From positions 3,782,001 to 3,846,000 of the forward strand of contig OX638131.1 in the NCBI GenBank assembly GCA_951804985.1: a stretch of DNA of 64,000 nt, given 5' to 3'. The notes beneath the pieces were generated by a model that was given only the letters and a program-made list of their open reading frames with translations, searched no databases and was not told the DNA's origin. This DNA is from Dryomyza anilis. Taxonomy: Eukaryota; Arthropoda; Insecta; Diptera; Dryomyzidae. Positions 1-12,009 of this stretch are shown in pieces (the first letter of the stretch is position 1; each line of letters opens with the position of its first letter). A program made the position numbers and the translations under genes.

Positions 1-460
1 CAAAAAAAAATAAATTAATTATTAAAAAAACAATTGCTACATATATTAAAAAAAAAAAAGTATTTTTTTTTATATAAAAAAAAGTATTTTTTTTTATATA
101 AAAAAAAGTATTTTTTTTTTATATAAAAAAAACATTAAATTTTTTTTTTAATAATTTTTTTAAATAAAAAAAATCCGAAAAAAAAAATTTTTTTTTCATT
201 GTTCAGAAATTACGAAAAAAAAAATTTTCTAAAATAAACAAAAAACATAATTTTTTTTTTTAGAAAATATTTTATTATAATAAATTCTGAACAATTTTTT
301 TTTTGTTTTAAATAAAAAGAAAAAATCCTAACAAAATTATTTTTTCGAAAATATTTTTTTTTATATAAAAAAACATTAAAATTTTTATTTTTTTTTAATT
401 AATTTTTTTCGAAAAATGATAAAAATTTTTTTCGAATTTTTTTTTAAATCTTATGAAATT
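1..460. repeat. A/T homopolymer-rich tract
   Basis: Runs of A and T with short tandem units. At 50-130 a unit of about 31 bases (A-run, GTA, T-run, ATAT) occurs three times. The CGAA-plus-A-run wording resembles the core of family A elements, so this may be such a core or simple sequence. Confidence 0.6.
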
Positions 461-529
461 AATTTTCCATAAATATATCTTTTTCTTTAATAAAACGTTG
501 TAATTATGAATAAATATATTACAAAATAT

Positions 530-1080
530 TTTTATAATTTATGCATATAGGAAATAATAAACAAAACCAACTCGAAAACTCTAAATATGCCTAAAAATAA
601 ATGAAAAAATAAATATCTTGTTTTAAATTCGGTTTGATGAACAAAATTGTGTGTCGTATGTATTTGTTTATTCATGAAATGAAACGTAGTCTTCGATTTT
701 ACGTTCTCAAATTGAAGAATACTTTTTCTACAATTATTCATCAAATTGATGATGAATTCATAACATTGATGTTTTGTAATGATTAGTATTATGAATTGTT
801 TTTCACAATGCATCATGTTACTTTTCAATATGAAGAACATTTTGTTTTATGTACAAAACATGATTGAAGAACAATTCATAATATTAATGATGTTAAGTTC
901 ATAACATTTTCTGTTATATTGTGAATTCATCATCAATATGATGCATGACTGAAACAGTGTTTCTCAATTTGACGAAATATATGCGAAGACTACGTTTCAT
1001 TAAAATAATGAACAAACACATTAAGATACATAAAATTAAGATACATCATATTGAAGAATTTTGTTCCTCAAACAAAATTT
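530..1080. mobile_element. Diverged family A foldback copy
   Basis: Shares the TTCATCATATTGATG / AATATGATGAA wording of the family A elements. Two arms are inverted: GAAACGTAGTCTTCG at about 676 and its complement CGAAGACTACGTTTC at about 984, so the copy can fold on itself. Termini are not clear. Confidence 0.5.
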
Positions 1081-1324
1081 TAACCAAATATTAGTTTTTT
1101 CGTTTTTTTTGCTATATATTTAGAATAGTTAAAATGAATTATAAATTATAATGAATTATTTCAAAATTTTTTTAATGTTTTTGAACAAAATTAAAAAAAA
1201 ATAATATCTATAATATATTAGTATTGATTCAAAAAAACTTTTTATAAAAAAACAATTTTTTCGATAGAAATTTGTCGAAATGATAATTAAATTATTTGAT
1301 ATTCATAATTTATTGAAGATGCCT

Positions 1325-1550
1325 TTTTTATTAAACCAACCTGAGACAACATTTATGGGATTTTTCTGAACAGGTAATGGAAAGATTTTGGGCAGCGTTT
1401 GACATGTTTTCAAATTTTGTGAAAGTATTAGGTTTGGGAAGGAAATTTGCAGCTTTCGATATAAACTACTTCTTTGGCTTTCGATTAAATATTTCTAAAG
1501 CGCCTATGAGTCTGCCAAAAATTTTGTCTTGGATACTCTCCAACACTATT
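1325..1550. repeat. Family C unit
   Basis: One diverged unit of the ~230-bp family best seen at 5560-7060. Shared wording includes GGAAAGATTTTGGGCAG, AACTACTTCTTTG and GCCAAAAATTTTGTCT, in the same orientation as that cluster. Confidence 0.45.
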
Positions 1551-3820
1551 TAAAATCTATTTTATGAAATTTAAAAAAAAACTCAACTTTTGAAATTAAC
1601 GATCAATATTATTTTCCATGTTTGCAAAAAAAAAAATTCTTGGATTTTTAAAATCTATTTTATGATATTTTCTGCCCGAACTCAACTTTTACACTTTAAT
1701 AGCGACATTCTCTTGCATGATATAATTAAAACGGTCTTCATGGCCCTGTCCGACTTACACAAAAATTATTTTTTATTCTTACAATGCGCTTAGCTTATAT
1801 TGTGAGTTTTCTCAATTGCTTTTGCTATAATTTATTTATCTGAGCAAATAACCGCAAGACTATTAACCAAACGCCCCCTCTACACAGACCCAAATTGTAT
1901 TTGGCTAATCAAAAATGTGATCGCGATCTAATGTGAAAATAAAAAAAAGCACTGACAGATCTTCAACTTAAAAATGTTCCACTTTCTTCATGTGATGAGC
2001 AAAGCACCAACAGCGGTAAAGAAAAAAAAAGAGTTGTCGAAAAAAATATGCTTAATGCGAAGATTTATATGGTACAGACAACAACTATAACAAACAAACC
2101 AAAATAACTAACTGCAGCTATCATTCTTTTGTGACTGTCTGGAGGTTAATTACAAACCACTTTTGGATGACATTATGTTTAGGGCACTTTGACATTTTTG
2201 ATGTGATTAAAGATAAGAATGTTTTTTTCGGGTCTGTTTGTTTTTAGAAACAGACACAAAAAGGTTTTTAAATGAAATTATTTTTGTTAAACGTATAAAC
2301 ATTAAGAGTTTCTACAGAAAAATATAGAGTTAGTAGTTTTTTTTTGCATAATTTCGCAGAATATAGAAATGTTTATAAAAATCTTAACCGGCGTAGAGTG
2401 ATTTCATAATAAAAATAAATCGCCAATTTGTCATCGTTTCAATAATAGTAATTTAAAAACGATAAAAAGTAACTAATTTACGATAAGATAGTAAGGGTTA
2501 AATGAAAAAGAACCAATAAAATAATAGAAAAATTGTAGAATACAACATGGCGTCTATGTGAACAAAGCGTATGGTATATGATAGTCTTTAGATGACTCTA
2601 CACACAGTATAGAGATTTCTTGCGCAAACAAACTTATTCGGTTCTCTCAACCGCTTAGTCGGTTGTTATTGTCAAAATAAAAAGACTTGCAGTTCGTACT
2701 ATAACCAATTTCAAATTGTTTTTGAACTATTTAATTCAGATTTAGAACCATTAGGAGTGTGTATAGACTAATATTTCATGTGTATAGGCTAAAATGGCAC
2801 TTCCCCTAGCAAATTTATAAACCAATCGATTTAACCGTATGAAGTTAGTTAGTACAACTATTTTTTCATTCTTCCAACCTCATGCCAAAAAAGTATTTTT
2901 CTGTAATAGATTAGAAAAATAAAAATACAAAATATAAATGTAGCAGACATTAGCAACAAAAACCGTGACATACATCAATTGCTGAAATTAGCAATAGCTA
3001 AACTTAGTTTCAAGTTTTAATGTGCTAATCATAATTTTTAAAATTTAATTAGAATTGATTACAAAATAAGCTATAAATTGTATAGAATATGTTGAATGCG
3101 TATGGAATGTTTTAATCTTATCTGTGAACTGAAACATTTAACAAATTTAAATAAAAGTTAATTGACGTCTGTGATAGAAACAAAATCGAGTGGCATTAAG
3201 AGAAACATCATTTCTAAAGAGTAAATAATATGATTTAAGAATTATAATTATAGAACTGAAGAACATTTAATAACCTTTAAATTATAGTATTTAAATTTAA
3301 TGAAATATATTAAATAGTTGTAGAATCGTTGTAAATGTTTATAATTTCAATAATTGCTTTACAAAATTATACAAGGATACAATTATTTACTGATGATTTA
3401 TGAATAAGATATTCATAAAACATATTTTTTATAATTTTCTTATTTATGAGTTATATTCATGAATTATGTACTAAATACTAAATATAATTGCAAAACTCAT
3501 GCATAAAAATCTGTAAATCACTATGCATTTATTATGAATAGAATACATAAAATATAATTATTGATCACAAAAATTCAAATTATGAATATTTATTCATAAC
3601 TTGTGTTACTTATTGCATATTAATTTTCTAAATGCGCAATTCACAGCAATTTCCATCTGGAAAAACAACACCCTAGTTGGCACAATGTATTAAATTTTAA
3701 TCAAGAATTATGAAAGATTATATAAAATGTATTCCAGAACCTATTCCAATTACTCATGACTTATGAATACATTATACACAAAACATGAGTAACCATATGC
3801 ATAATTTTATTCTTCTCCGC
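1551..3820. other. AT-rich intronic DNA, no gene seen
   Basis: No recognisable gene, RNA or clear repeat. Sequence around 3380-3620 is rich in TTCATAA / TTATGAAT wording and may be an eroded relative of family A. Confidence 0.5.
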
Positions 3821-3824
3821 CTTT

Positions 3825-4030
3825 GTCTACTTAAAATCTTCCAATAAAATGTTTCTGAGCTTGTCTAGGACTGGCTGTGATCAAAATTTTACCTTCTTTT
3901 GGAATTATTTCTGACATATTTGCGGAAAACATGCAAATAAATGAAAATTTATGTGTAGAGTATAGTAGGTTATGAAATTTAGTAGAATTTTAGGGGCAGA
4001 TTTCCGGAATATTTTGAAACGGGCACAAAA
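3825..4030. repeat. Family C unit
   Basis: Carries the family words GTTTCTGAGCTTG, TCTGACATATTTGCGG and GGCAGATTTCCGGAATATTTTG in the same order and orientation as the 5.6-7 kb cluster. Confidence 0.45.
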
Positions 4031-5125
4031 TAATTTTATTATGAACAAATACTGCATTTGTTTGCATAAAATATGTAAATAAAATAATATATAAAATTTT
4101 ATTATAAAAAATAATTTTATATATATTTCCTAAAATAAATGGAAATAATGAAACTTTATTACCCAATGGAAGGATCGTGCTTAAATTATCCGGTATTTGT
4201 TAACTGAATTTTGATTCTACAACCCATATATCTAAATGTAAAATTAAAATATTAGTTGATAAATTAACTCTTGATTTCCGACAATAATAAATAATATGTT
4301 TTTGTCATAAATTGATTAAACTATTTATGAATTATACGAAAGCGCTACAAAGAGAAAATTGAACTAACAAGGTCTATTTGAACTTGACAGCATGTTAGTT
4401 AAATTGACCGTTATAGTAATGACAATCAAAAGACAAAAAAGAAAACAAAAACAGTTATCTACAAATTGACGCAAACGCAAATATTATCGGAAATCGACGC
4501 GGTAAATAGTAGCAAATGCTAAACAAAAAGAAAAAAATAAATATTAGTTATTTTATAAATTACTGCATTCATTTATAGAAAAAGAAACACAAAAATATAT
4601 ATAAAAAAAATGGTATTAAAACAATAAAAAAAAACGATTAATTGAGAAACAACATATAAAAGAAAGAAAAGCTAACAAAAAACAAGAAAAATAAATTGCA
4701 AACTAAGTAAATAATATTTACAACATGTAATAAATATTAACAGCAATATAAACAAGAAAAGCATTAATAAAGTAGAACACTCAATATTGGCAAAAAATAT
4801 CAAGAAGGTTTCAAGAAGTACCAAAGAGTAGAACGAACGAACAAGTGGCAGCCGAACAACCTGTAGTACATATTATTTTGGACTTTGTCGCAATGGCGGC
4901 GCGGCGCTTGTTTTATTTTTTGCTAATTAATCAAAAAAACAAAACGAAAAAATAGGTAAAAGTTTTATGAAAGAAATTTTGTGCGCGATAAGCAGTAGCA
5001 CAAAATGTGCTTAAAAAAATATAAACTAAAAATAAAAAATAAATACAAACTAAAAATAAAAAAAGAAAAACAAAAAAAAGAGGAAAAAAAAAACACAAAA
5101 AAGATTTAATTTTGATTAATCATTT
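4031..5125. other. AT-rich DNA, no gene seen
   Basis: A-rich simple sequence from about 4430 to 5110. There is a small GC-rich spot at 4890-4915 (GCAATGGCGGCGCGGCGC). Nothing is recognised as coding. Confidence 0.5.
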
Positions 5126-5129
5126 TTTA

Positions 5130-5545
5130 ATTTTTATACCTTTTATACACTATAAGTAAAAGGGTACAAGCATCATTCTGAGTTGATGTCCGTCTGTTGG
5201 CCTATTGAAATCACAATTACAGGTAAACTAGAAGCGCTAGATTGATGAAAATTATATTTCAGAACACTTGCACTCTGCCACTGTCTGGTATTGAAAATGA
5301 ACGAGATCGATTTACTTTCATTATTCATTTTTAAAACTAAGCTTTACCTTACCAAGTCAATTTTACAATGTGCGTCTGTCTGTCCTTTGAATACACAATT
5401 GCAGGAAATGTAAAAATGCTACGACAATGAAAATTAGAACTTAGATCACTCATATACCTGCGCTATTTGGTATTGAAAATGGACGAGATCGGTCGATTGT
5501 GATCTTTTATTCATGTACATATACTACACAAAACACTAAAATCTA
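5130..5545 (+). repeat. Family R repeat, two tandem units
   Basis: Begins with TTATACC and an AAAAGGGTACAAG motif, then GATGTCCGTCTGT, and ends with GACGAGATCGGTCGATTGTG. Two units are centred on about 5200-5320 and 5365-5500. It resembles the dispersed fly repeat at 44300-44640, and 12975-13190 is an inverted copy. Confidence 0.5.
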
Positions 5546-5559
5546 CGGAAGAATATTTT

Positions 5560-7060
5560 TTCACAGGCCGAAGTTAACGTTTTTTAAATAGCACTTCTGA
5601 AAGGAATTTTTGGTATTTTTTAGACATATTTCTGGCATATTTCCGTGCATATAATTGGAATATAATTGGAAGATTCCGAACGTAGACGAAATCATTGGCG
5701 GGCCGAAAGTAGATTTTTTGCGAAAGATTTCAATCAGATAAAGAAAGGTGTATTTTATTTCAAATGCTGCTTATTTTCTGCACGTCTCTTAAATATGTCG
5801 GGAATCTGACTTTAAAATTTCATACCTATCCGAGACAAATTTTTTTTGGAATGTTTCAGAAATATTTTTGGCATATTTCCGGTAAGCACACAGATAAATG
5901 GAATATTTTGGGAAGTGTATAGCAGGTTGTAAAATGTATGGAATTTTTATGGGATATTCACGGCATATTTTAGGAAAACAAAATATATCATACAAACTCT
6001 GCCTTTTTCTATTTTAAATATGTCGAAATAGTGTTTCTAAACTGCCTCGATCCTGCCAAAAATGTTGTCTGGGGGTACGACTTAATGTTCAGCATAATTT
6101 TGGCAGTATTTCAGAATTCTGGAAAGAGCGCAGAATTTTTATAGATTTTGCGCAGAGCACAGCATGTAGTTTGTTTTATTTTTTTAATTCAAATACACCA
6201 GTCCAAAAGCAGATTTTACGGTGGTAATCAATGTGGTGGAATGGAATAAAAGTTTTGTTTTTGAAAAATACTGCTTTGCCAAACAAAGCTTTTTGTAGCT
6301 GGCAGTTAAAATATCAAACCAACAGGATTTGGCTTTATATTCCACATATCAGCCTCTATATTCCTTCACATTCCTTTATATTCCTTCATATTCCAGTCAG
6401 GTCGTTTATATTTTGTAGCACGGTAGATAACCGGCAGGTTTTCATAGAAAAAACGACTTTATCTGCCGAAAACCTTATGAAAATCTGTTGACTTCCAGAT
6501 TTCTAGCTGATGTGTTTGCATGTCTATTGCCCGCCTGTATTCTCTTGTAAATTTAGTCTGAGGTCCCGAGATATCATTTATAGTATTTTACAGGATTATT
6601 TTGGGCATATATCCGGCAAACACAGATAAAGGAAGATTATGAGAAGTGTATAATATATCAAATTTTGTGGAATTTTAAAGGCAGATTCCCGTCATATTTA
6701 TGGAACGTGTTAAAAGTAAACAGCATTTGATACAAACACCCCGAGCTAAATTACTGGCATTTTTAGACATATTTTAGGCATATTTCCGACAAACACACAT
6801 ATAAACGGAATATTTTTGGAAATGTTTAGAAAATATGTGGAATTTTAATTGCAGATTCACGGCATATTTTGGGAACTGGCAGAAAACAGACTGCTTGTTC
6901 TACAAACTTCGTCTTTGTCTGTTCGAAATATATCAAAAAATGTTTCTCAACTGCTACAACCGTGCCAAAAATTTTGTCTAGACCGTATTTGTCTGCCAAT
7001 TTTTTTCTTTAAATTTATTTCCACAATTTTTACATTTAGTCCCACTGTGTCATTAAACAA
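5560..7060 (+). repeat. Family C tandem cluster (~230-bp units)
   Basis: About five or six diverged units. Each has a block GGCATATTTCCGG, then ACACAGATAAA, GGAATATT, GGGAAGTGTATA, a TGGAATTTT block, a GGCATATTTT block, then TTTGTCTGTT and GCCAAAAATTTTGTCT. The order is kept from unit to unit. The same words recur elsewhere in the window in both orientations, so the family is dispersed as well as tandem. Helitron interiors can look like this, but no Helitron ends were found. Confidence 0.6.
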
Positions 7061-8205
7061 ATTAAGGCAAAACCAAGCCAAATAAAGGCAAACGCACAAC
7101 GATCCAAAAAAAACGAGCTTAAAATTGTTGAAAACATTAAAAAAGTAAAGACAAAAAATAATAAAAAAATGGCAAATGTGGGAATTTTCGCCAAATACGG
7201 TGCCACAAACAGAGCCGCTATAAAACATCGACTTTTGTTTTTTTTGTTTGTTTCTGGTTACCACTTTTTATGACTGACGTCGCGTCGCACTTAATGGCAA
7301 ATTAATTAGTGTTGTCAGGTCGGCGATAACATCACAAAATAGCAACATTGATTTATGCAAATAGTTGCGAGAAGAGTAAGACTTTGCTTTTGGGTTATTT
7401 GTATAATTAATAAATAGATACAATAAATAATATAATTTGTTTAACACCAAAAAATATATTAAACTGTTATGAATTTGAAGCTGTCAATTACAGTCGCCAA
7501 ACTGTTAAAATTACTGCCAACTTTATTTATTGTCCAGCGTTTAACTAACAAACAAGTTTAATGTTTTAGTAGTTTTTTTTTATAGTAATTAAAGTCACGT
7601 CACGTAACGTCACACATAATTTGAAGCACATTAAAGTGTGTCCAATGACCAACACAAAAAATGTCGTCTACGAATTCCATATGTAGTTTGAAAGCTCTTA
7701 AAGTGCTTTTTTGTTTTTAAAAATGCGCATTATTTGCAGTGCAGTGAAAGGATTTAATTAAGCATTTAATAAAGTTTTCCAAAATTGCTCATAATTGAAA
7801 TTTTATATAATATACTGCGGCAGATATAGTGCCAAATGCGTAAAATTGCATTTTGATTTTCATTGCGAAATCGGGAATGCCGGATTATGCAAACGAAAAT
7901 TTTAAAAATTGAAGTCTCAGGTGTCTGGGGTTTAAGCGAAAATAAAGCGTGCTTGTTTTTTTTAATCTTTTTTTTTAAATATTAGCTCTCTATATTCATT
8001 TTAATATTAAAATAATAATAAATAATAGTAATAGTATATTGTTATAACAGTAAAACTGGTTACTGCATTTATTTTGTATTAGACTCACGTTATATTTTTC
8101 CAATAGATGTCAATTCAATAAATGTTGGTCTATGCAATATAAGTAAAAACTTTTACAAGAAAATGGCTATTTTAAATATTATTTAAATTAATCCCCTATA
8201 TATCA
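7061..8205. other. Unique-looking AT-rich DNA with possible regulatory patches
   Basis: No gene seen. Around 7265-7370 a less AT-rich patch holds GACTGACGTCGCGTCGCAC and homeodomain-like AATTAATTAG. At 7593-7613 a cluster reads CACGTCACGTAACGTCAC, with three CACGT/ACGT(C) cores in 18 bases, as in bZIP or bHLH sites. Function is inferred only. Confidence 0.35.
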
Positions 8206-8207
8206 TA

Positions 8208-8417
8208 CACACAAAAAAAAAATTACCATAAAATTGATAGTTTTTTTTACTATTAATTTTTTAGTCAATATGATAAACTATCATTTCAATACTACAAAAT
8301 ACTATAAAATTATATTTGAGTTCAAATAAAATTATTTATTTTTTTGTGTAATTTTAAATCAATAATAACTGTCCGATTGACAAATTATAATGGCAATTTA
8401 TGAGATTTTTCTTAGTT
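8208..8417. mobile_element. MITE-B copy 1
   Basis: Follows TA at 8206-8207 and begins CACACAAAAAAA. It shares ACCATAAAATTGATAG, GTCAATATGATAAACTAT and the right-hand half with the two 220-bp copies at 9144 and 10434. The right end is eroded. Confidence 0.65.
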
Positions 8418-8499
8418 TTAAAAATATTAACGTTACAATCCATAAATTACCCAATAATCTATAAAAAATACCTAAAACCAGACAACATTTTTGGCAAAG

Positions 8500-9070
8500 T
8501 CGAGGCAATTTCTAAAAAATTTTCGAAAGACAAATGCCTTTTTATCACTGTCTGTTTGCGGCCCCTTCCCAAAATATGCCGTGAATCCGCTATTCAAATT
8601 TCACAAAAATTTACACGCTGCTATATACACTGTACACTTCTCAAAATAATTCATTTATCTGTGTGTTTGCCAAAAATATGCCCGAAATATTCTTGAAAAA
8701 TGTTTGTCTCTGGTTTCCCAGACATAATTTTTGGTAGGCTTAAGTTAGTTTAGAGGTTTAAAATATTTTAAGAAGACAAAACAGGAGTTTGTATCAGAAG
8801 CTGTCTGTTGTCTACCCGTTCTTAAGATATGCCGGGAATCTGCTTTTAAAATACCATACTCTGCTATATGTTTGCCATAATATTTCTTTCTTGACGGATG
8901 TATTTGTTTGACGGATAAATATATGCCCGAAGAATTCTAGTACAATTACAGAGATTGTGTTTCGACCCTTGAAAATGGTTTTGAGACAGTTTACAAACAT
9001 TTTTTTATTTGAAAAGATTTCTAATAGAAAAAGTCGAAATATGCAGCAAAAGCTATTTTTTTCCTGATCC
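8500..9070 (-). repeat. Family C units, inverted
   Basis: Two units in the opposite orientation to the 5.6-7 kb cluster: AAAATATGCCGTGAATCCGC, TTATCTGTGTGTTTGCC and AATATGCCCGAAATATTC, then GGAGTTTGTATCAGAAGCTG and ATATGCCGGGAATCTGC. Confidence 0.55.
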
Positions 9071-9143
9071 CAAAATATGACAAAAAATTTGATAAACTTT
9101 GACTTAATGTGGTCGCCTTTCTGTTATAAAAAGATTACATATA

Positions 9144-9363
9144 CACCCAGAAAAAAATACTATATAAATAATAGTTTTTTACTATTAAAAATAGTCAATA
9201 GGATAAATTATTATTTTAATCGGAAAATACCATTAAATACTAGATAATACCATGACATAGCCATTGATTTTATATGAAAAGATTTATTTTTTGTATACTA
9301 TTAAATCAATAATTGTCCTATTGACCAATTTTGATGGGATTTGAGGGAATTTTTTTGTGGGTG
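9144..9363. mobile_element. MITE-B copy 2 (220 bp, TA duplication)
   Basis: Flanked by TA (9142-9143 and 9364-9365). Left end CACCCAGAAAAAAATAC, right end TTTTTTTGTGGGTG. Subterminal inverted words GTCAATAGGATA (left) and TATCC/TGTCCTATTGAC (right). No coding capacity, so it would need a transposase from elsewhere. Confidence 0.8.
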
Positions 9364-9443
9364 TAGATAAAAACATCTTTATGTATACTATTATGACATC
9401 GTTCAGACATAGCAAAGAGACATAATTCGGTAAATCATTTGTA

Positions 9444-9795
9444 AAGGGTTTTTTAACAGGGACGCTACAAAAGTAGAGCGACAGGAACAGCAAACGACGC
9501 CATAATTCTTGCCGCTCTTTTGACATTTCTCTTCAGTAAGGTTTTCCATTTCATGATGGAAAGATATTCGAATTCGAATTTCGGTAGTAAATTTTAATAA
9601 TTTCGACTCGTTGTTGGCTCGTATATCTTTCCATCATGAAATGGCAAACCTCACTGAAGAGAAATGTAAAAAGAGCGGCAAGAAATATGGCGTCGTTTGC
9701 TGTCCCTGTCGCTCTACTTTTGTAGTGTCCCTGTTGAAGCGTCCCTGTTGAACCCTTGAAAAAAACTTTTGTAGCGCTCTTATTGAAAAACCCTT
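9444..9795. mobile_element. Foldback element built from a Tc1/mariner-type 5' end (TA duplication)
   Basis: Two ~125-base arms are inverted copies of one sequence, including GTAGAGCGACAGG, CAAACGACGCCAT, GCCGCTCTTT and CATTTCATGATGGAAAG. They are separated by a ~55-base centre. The ends AAGGGTTTTT and AAAAACCCTT are bounded by TA at 9442-9443 and 9796-9797, as expected for Tc1/mariner insertion. The right arm has an extra internal piece with a repeated GGGACGCTTCAACAGGGACA. The whole element could form one long hairpin. Confidence 0.8.
9567..9637 (-). pseudogene. Truncated mariner-type transposase N-terminus
   Basis: The minus-strand frame from the ATG at 9637 reads MMERYTSQQRVEIIKIYY and a few more residues. 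This resembles the N-terminus of mariner-type transposases with a leading helix-turn-helix. It runs straight into the inverted second arm and stops after about 28 codons, so no catalytic domain remains. It marks which side of the parent element was duplicated. The family match is from recall, not a search. Confidence 0.6.
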
Positions 9796-9864
9796 TATTA
9801 CAAAAAGACAAGTTTTCCGTAACATTTCGGACATTTTGTTCTTGATCTTCCAGACAAAATCCGA

Positions 9865-10035
9865 CAAGCTCAAAACAGTTTATTTATATTTTTTCGATAG
9901 ATTTCAAGCAGATAAAGGTTTGTATGAAAAGTTGCCTATTTTCTATCTGGGAATCTGCCTTTTGGAATTCTTTCCAAAACACACAGATAAATGAAAGTTT
10001 GTGGGAAGAGTGTATTAGCACAAAAAACAAATTTT
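9865..10035 (-). repeat. Family C unit, inverted
   Basis: Carries AAGGTTTGTATGAAAAGTTG, TCTGGGAATCTGCC and AACACACAGATAAATGAAAG in the order of the inverted family C units. Confidence 0.45.
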
Positions 10036-10430
10036 TCAATATTATGTTTTTGAACATCAATATCTTCAAAATATATATTTTTTTTAATTATTTGAATTTT
10101 ATTCCAATTTTATTTTGAAAAAGGGTTTTTTTTTAAAAACTAATTACAAAACAACAACAAAAAAAATAACGATAGTTTTTTTTCTCAATAAATCAAAATT
10201 AAAAAACAAAATCAATTAATATCTTTGAAACCATAAAATTATAAAAAAAATCGAAATAAATTAGTAGATAAAAATTAAAAATATTGAAAAATTATTGTTC
10301 CAAAAAATTTTCGAAATTACAAAAAAAATTTCGAAAAAACAAAAAGATTAACAAAAAACAAATATATACGATTTATGTATGAAGAATTCTTCATAATATT
10401 ATAATAATAAGTAGTTCCCATAAATCATGC
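10036..10430. other. AT-rich low-complexity DNA
   Basis: A- and T-runs with TCGAAA words; no gene seen. It resembles the AT-rich cores of family A elements but has no family A ends. Confidence 0.4.
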
Positions 10431-10433
10431 ATA

Positions 10434-10653
10434 CACTCAGAAAAAAGATACCATAAAATTAATAGTTTTTACTATTGAAATAAGTCAATAGGATAAACTA
10501 TTAATTCAATCGGTAAATCCCATTAAATACTACAAAATACTATAAAAAATATTTTTGAGTTTGTATGAAAATATTTATTTTTTTGTATACTATTAAATAA
10601 ATAACTATCCTATTGACAAATTTTAATGGTATTTTACGTTTTTTTTTTTAGTG
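10434..10653. mobile_element. MITE-B copy 3 (220 bp, TA duplication)
   Basis: Flanked by TA (10432-10433 and 10654-10655). Left end CACTCAGAAAAAAGATACC, right end TTTTTTTTTAGTG, with GTCAATAGGATA near the left and TATCCTATTGAC near the right. Exactly the length of copy 2. Confidence 0.8.
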
Positions 10654-10659
10654 TAGTTC

Positions 10660-11230
10660 TTCAAAATTCTAAATTTTTCATTAATAAAAAACATTTCAAT
10701 CATTTTGATGAATATTACATTTTATTTCTTTTAAGTAATAACTTAATACAATGTTTTTAATTTTCATTTAGTACCCAATAAACAAGACCGACAACAATCT
10801 CCTGTTGCAATTTCTCAAACTGCCTATTACGCCGCTAGGTGGCGCTCTTGACCGTTGATCCTCAACAATGTGTTTAACAGTTTTAAGCAAGGAAAGAAAA
10901 AGTTTTTCCTTTCAAAACTGTTGCAAAATTCAAATATTTGCAATAAATAAGAAAGAAAAATTAAAATTATTGCCGAGAGCCACAGCAACAACAGCAGCAG
11001 GTGAATTTAGGCGAGGCTCAAAAACAACGGTAATAAAACCCCAACCAAAACCCAACCCATGACATGACAAGACAAGACAAGACAAGTGCCAAGCAAACAC
11101 TTTTGTTTTCTGGCAAATTTTTGCACTTTTTTGGCACACACAACAAATAAATTAAATTCATGTTAAAAACGTTGCAAAGAATTTAAATTGCTGTAGCGCC
11201 AAAAGCAGCAGGCCCAAAATGATTGTAAAA
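10660..11230. other. Non-coding, moderate complexity
   Basis: Includes CTAGGTGGCGCTCTTGACCG at 10836-10855 and (GACAA)n at 11065-11090. No gene recognised. Short overlapping frames here on both strands have no protein-like features. Confidence 0.4.
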
Positions 11231-11234
11231 TGTG

Positions 11235-12005
11235 CACTGAAAACAAAAATACTGTATTAAAAAGAAACATTTCTTTAAAATAAATACATATGAATTTGAT
11301 ATACCTCTAAAAAGGAAATGTTTTTGTTTTTACTACATTAAAGTAGTTGTTTTTGTATGGAAAAAAATAACTACATAAATTTACTGCATTTATATACTAC
11401 ACGTGTATTGATAATAACTACATTTTTGTATTTATTTATCGTCCCAAAATATAAATTACTACATCTGCAATTATTTTTACTACGTAATGTATTTATTTAA
11501 CTACTAGAATATTACAAAAATTGATACATATGTATAATAATTTTTTACTATTTTACATATTTAAAATTTCATAAATATGTAGGAAAAATACTACACATGC
11601 ATTTATTTTAAGAAAATATTGTATTAAATGCTGGTGAAAGTGTATAACAGATATATTTTCGTGATGTTAAAGATTAAAGCATGGAATAAATATGTAAAAA
11701 ATGAATTTAAAATACATTGTGTTGTAAAATATGGTCAAATGAATAGAAAAAAAAAACAAGAAAATGTAGTAGAAGACCTTTTTTGAAAACAAAATGTAGT
11801 AAATTGTAATAAACACTAGTGGAATTATATAACAGATATCTTTTCCTAATGTTGAAGATTAAGGCACGGTTGCGAATTTCCAATACATTGTGTAGTAAAA
11901 TAATATAAAATAAATAAAAATGTATTAAAAAGCAAAAAAAAAATATTTTTTTTTCAAAACAAATACATAAATGTAGTACATTTTACTACATTAATTATCT
12001 CGGTG
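11235..12005. mobile_element. Element D, small DNA element rich in TGTAGTA / TACTACA
   Basis: Begins CACTGAAAACAAAAATACTG and ends with TACATTAATTATCTCGGTG, giving a short inverted terminus CAC(T/C)GA(A/G)A. Inside, a ~185-base segment (ATAACAGATAT...TTTTC..AATGTT.AAGATTAA) is present twice, at about 11640 and 11825. A partial relative lies at 44980-45065. No target duplication was found, so the ends are tentative. Confidence 0.45.
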
Positions 12006-12009
12006 TCGA

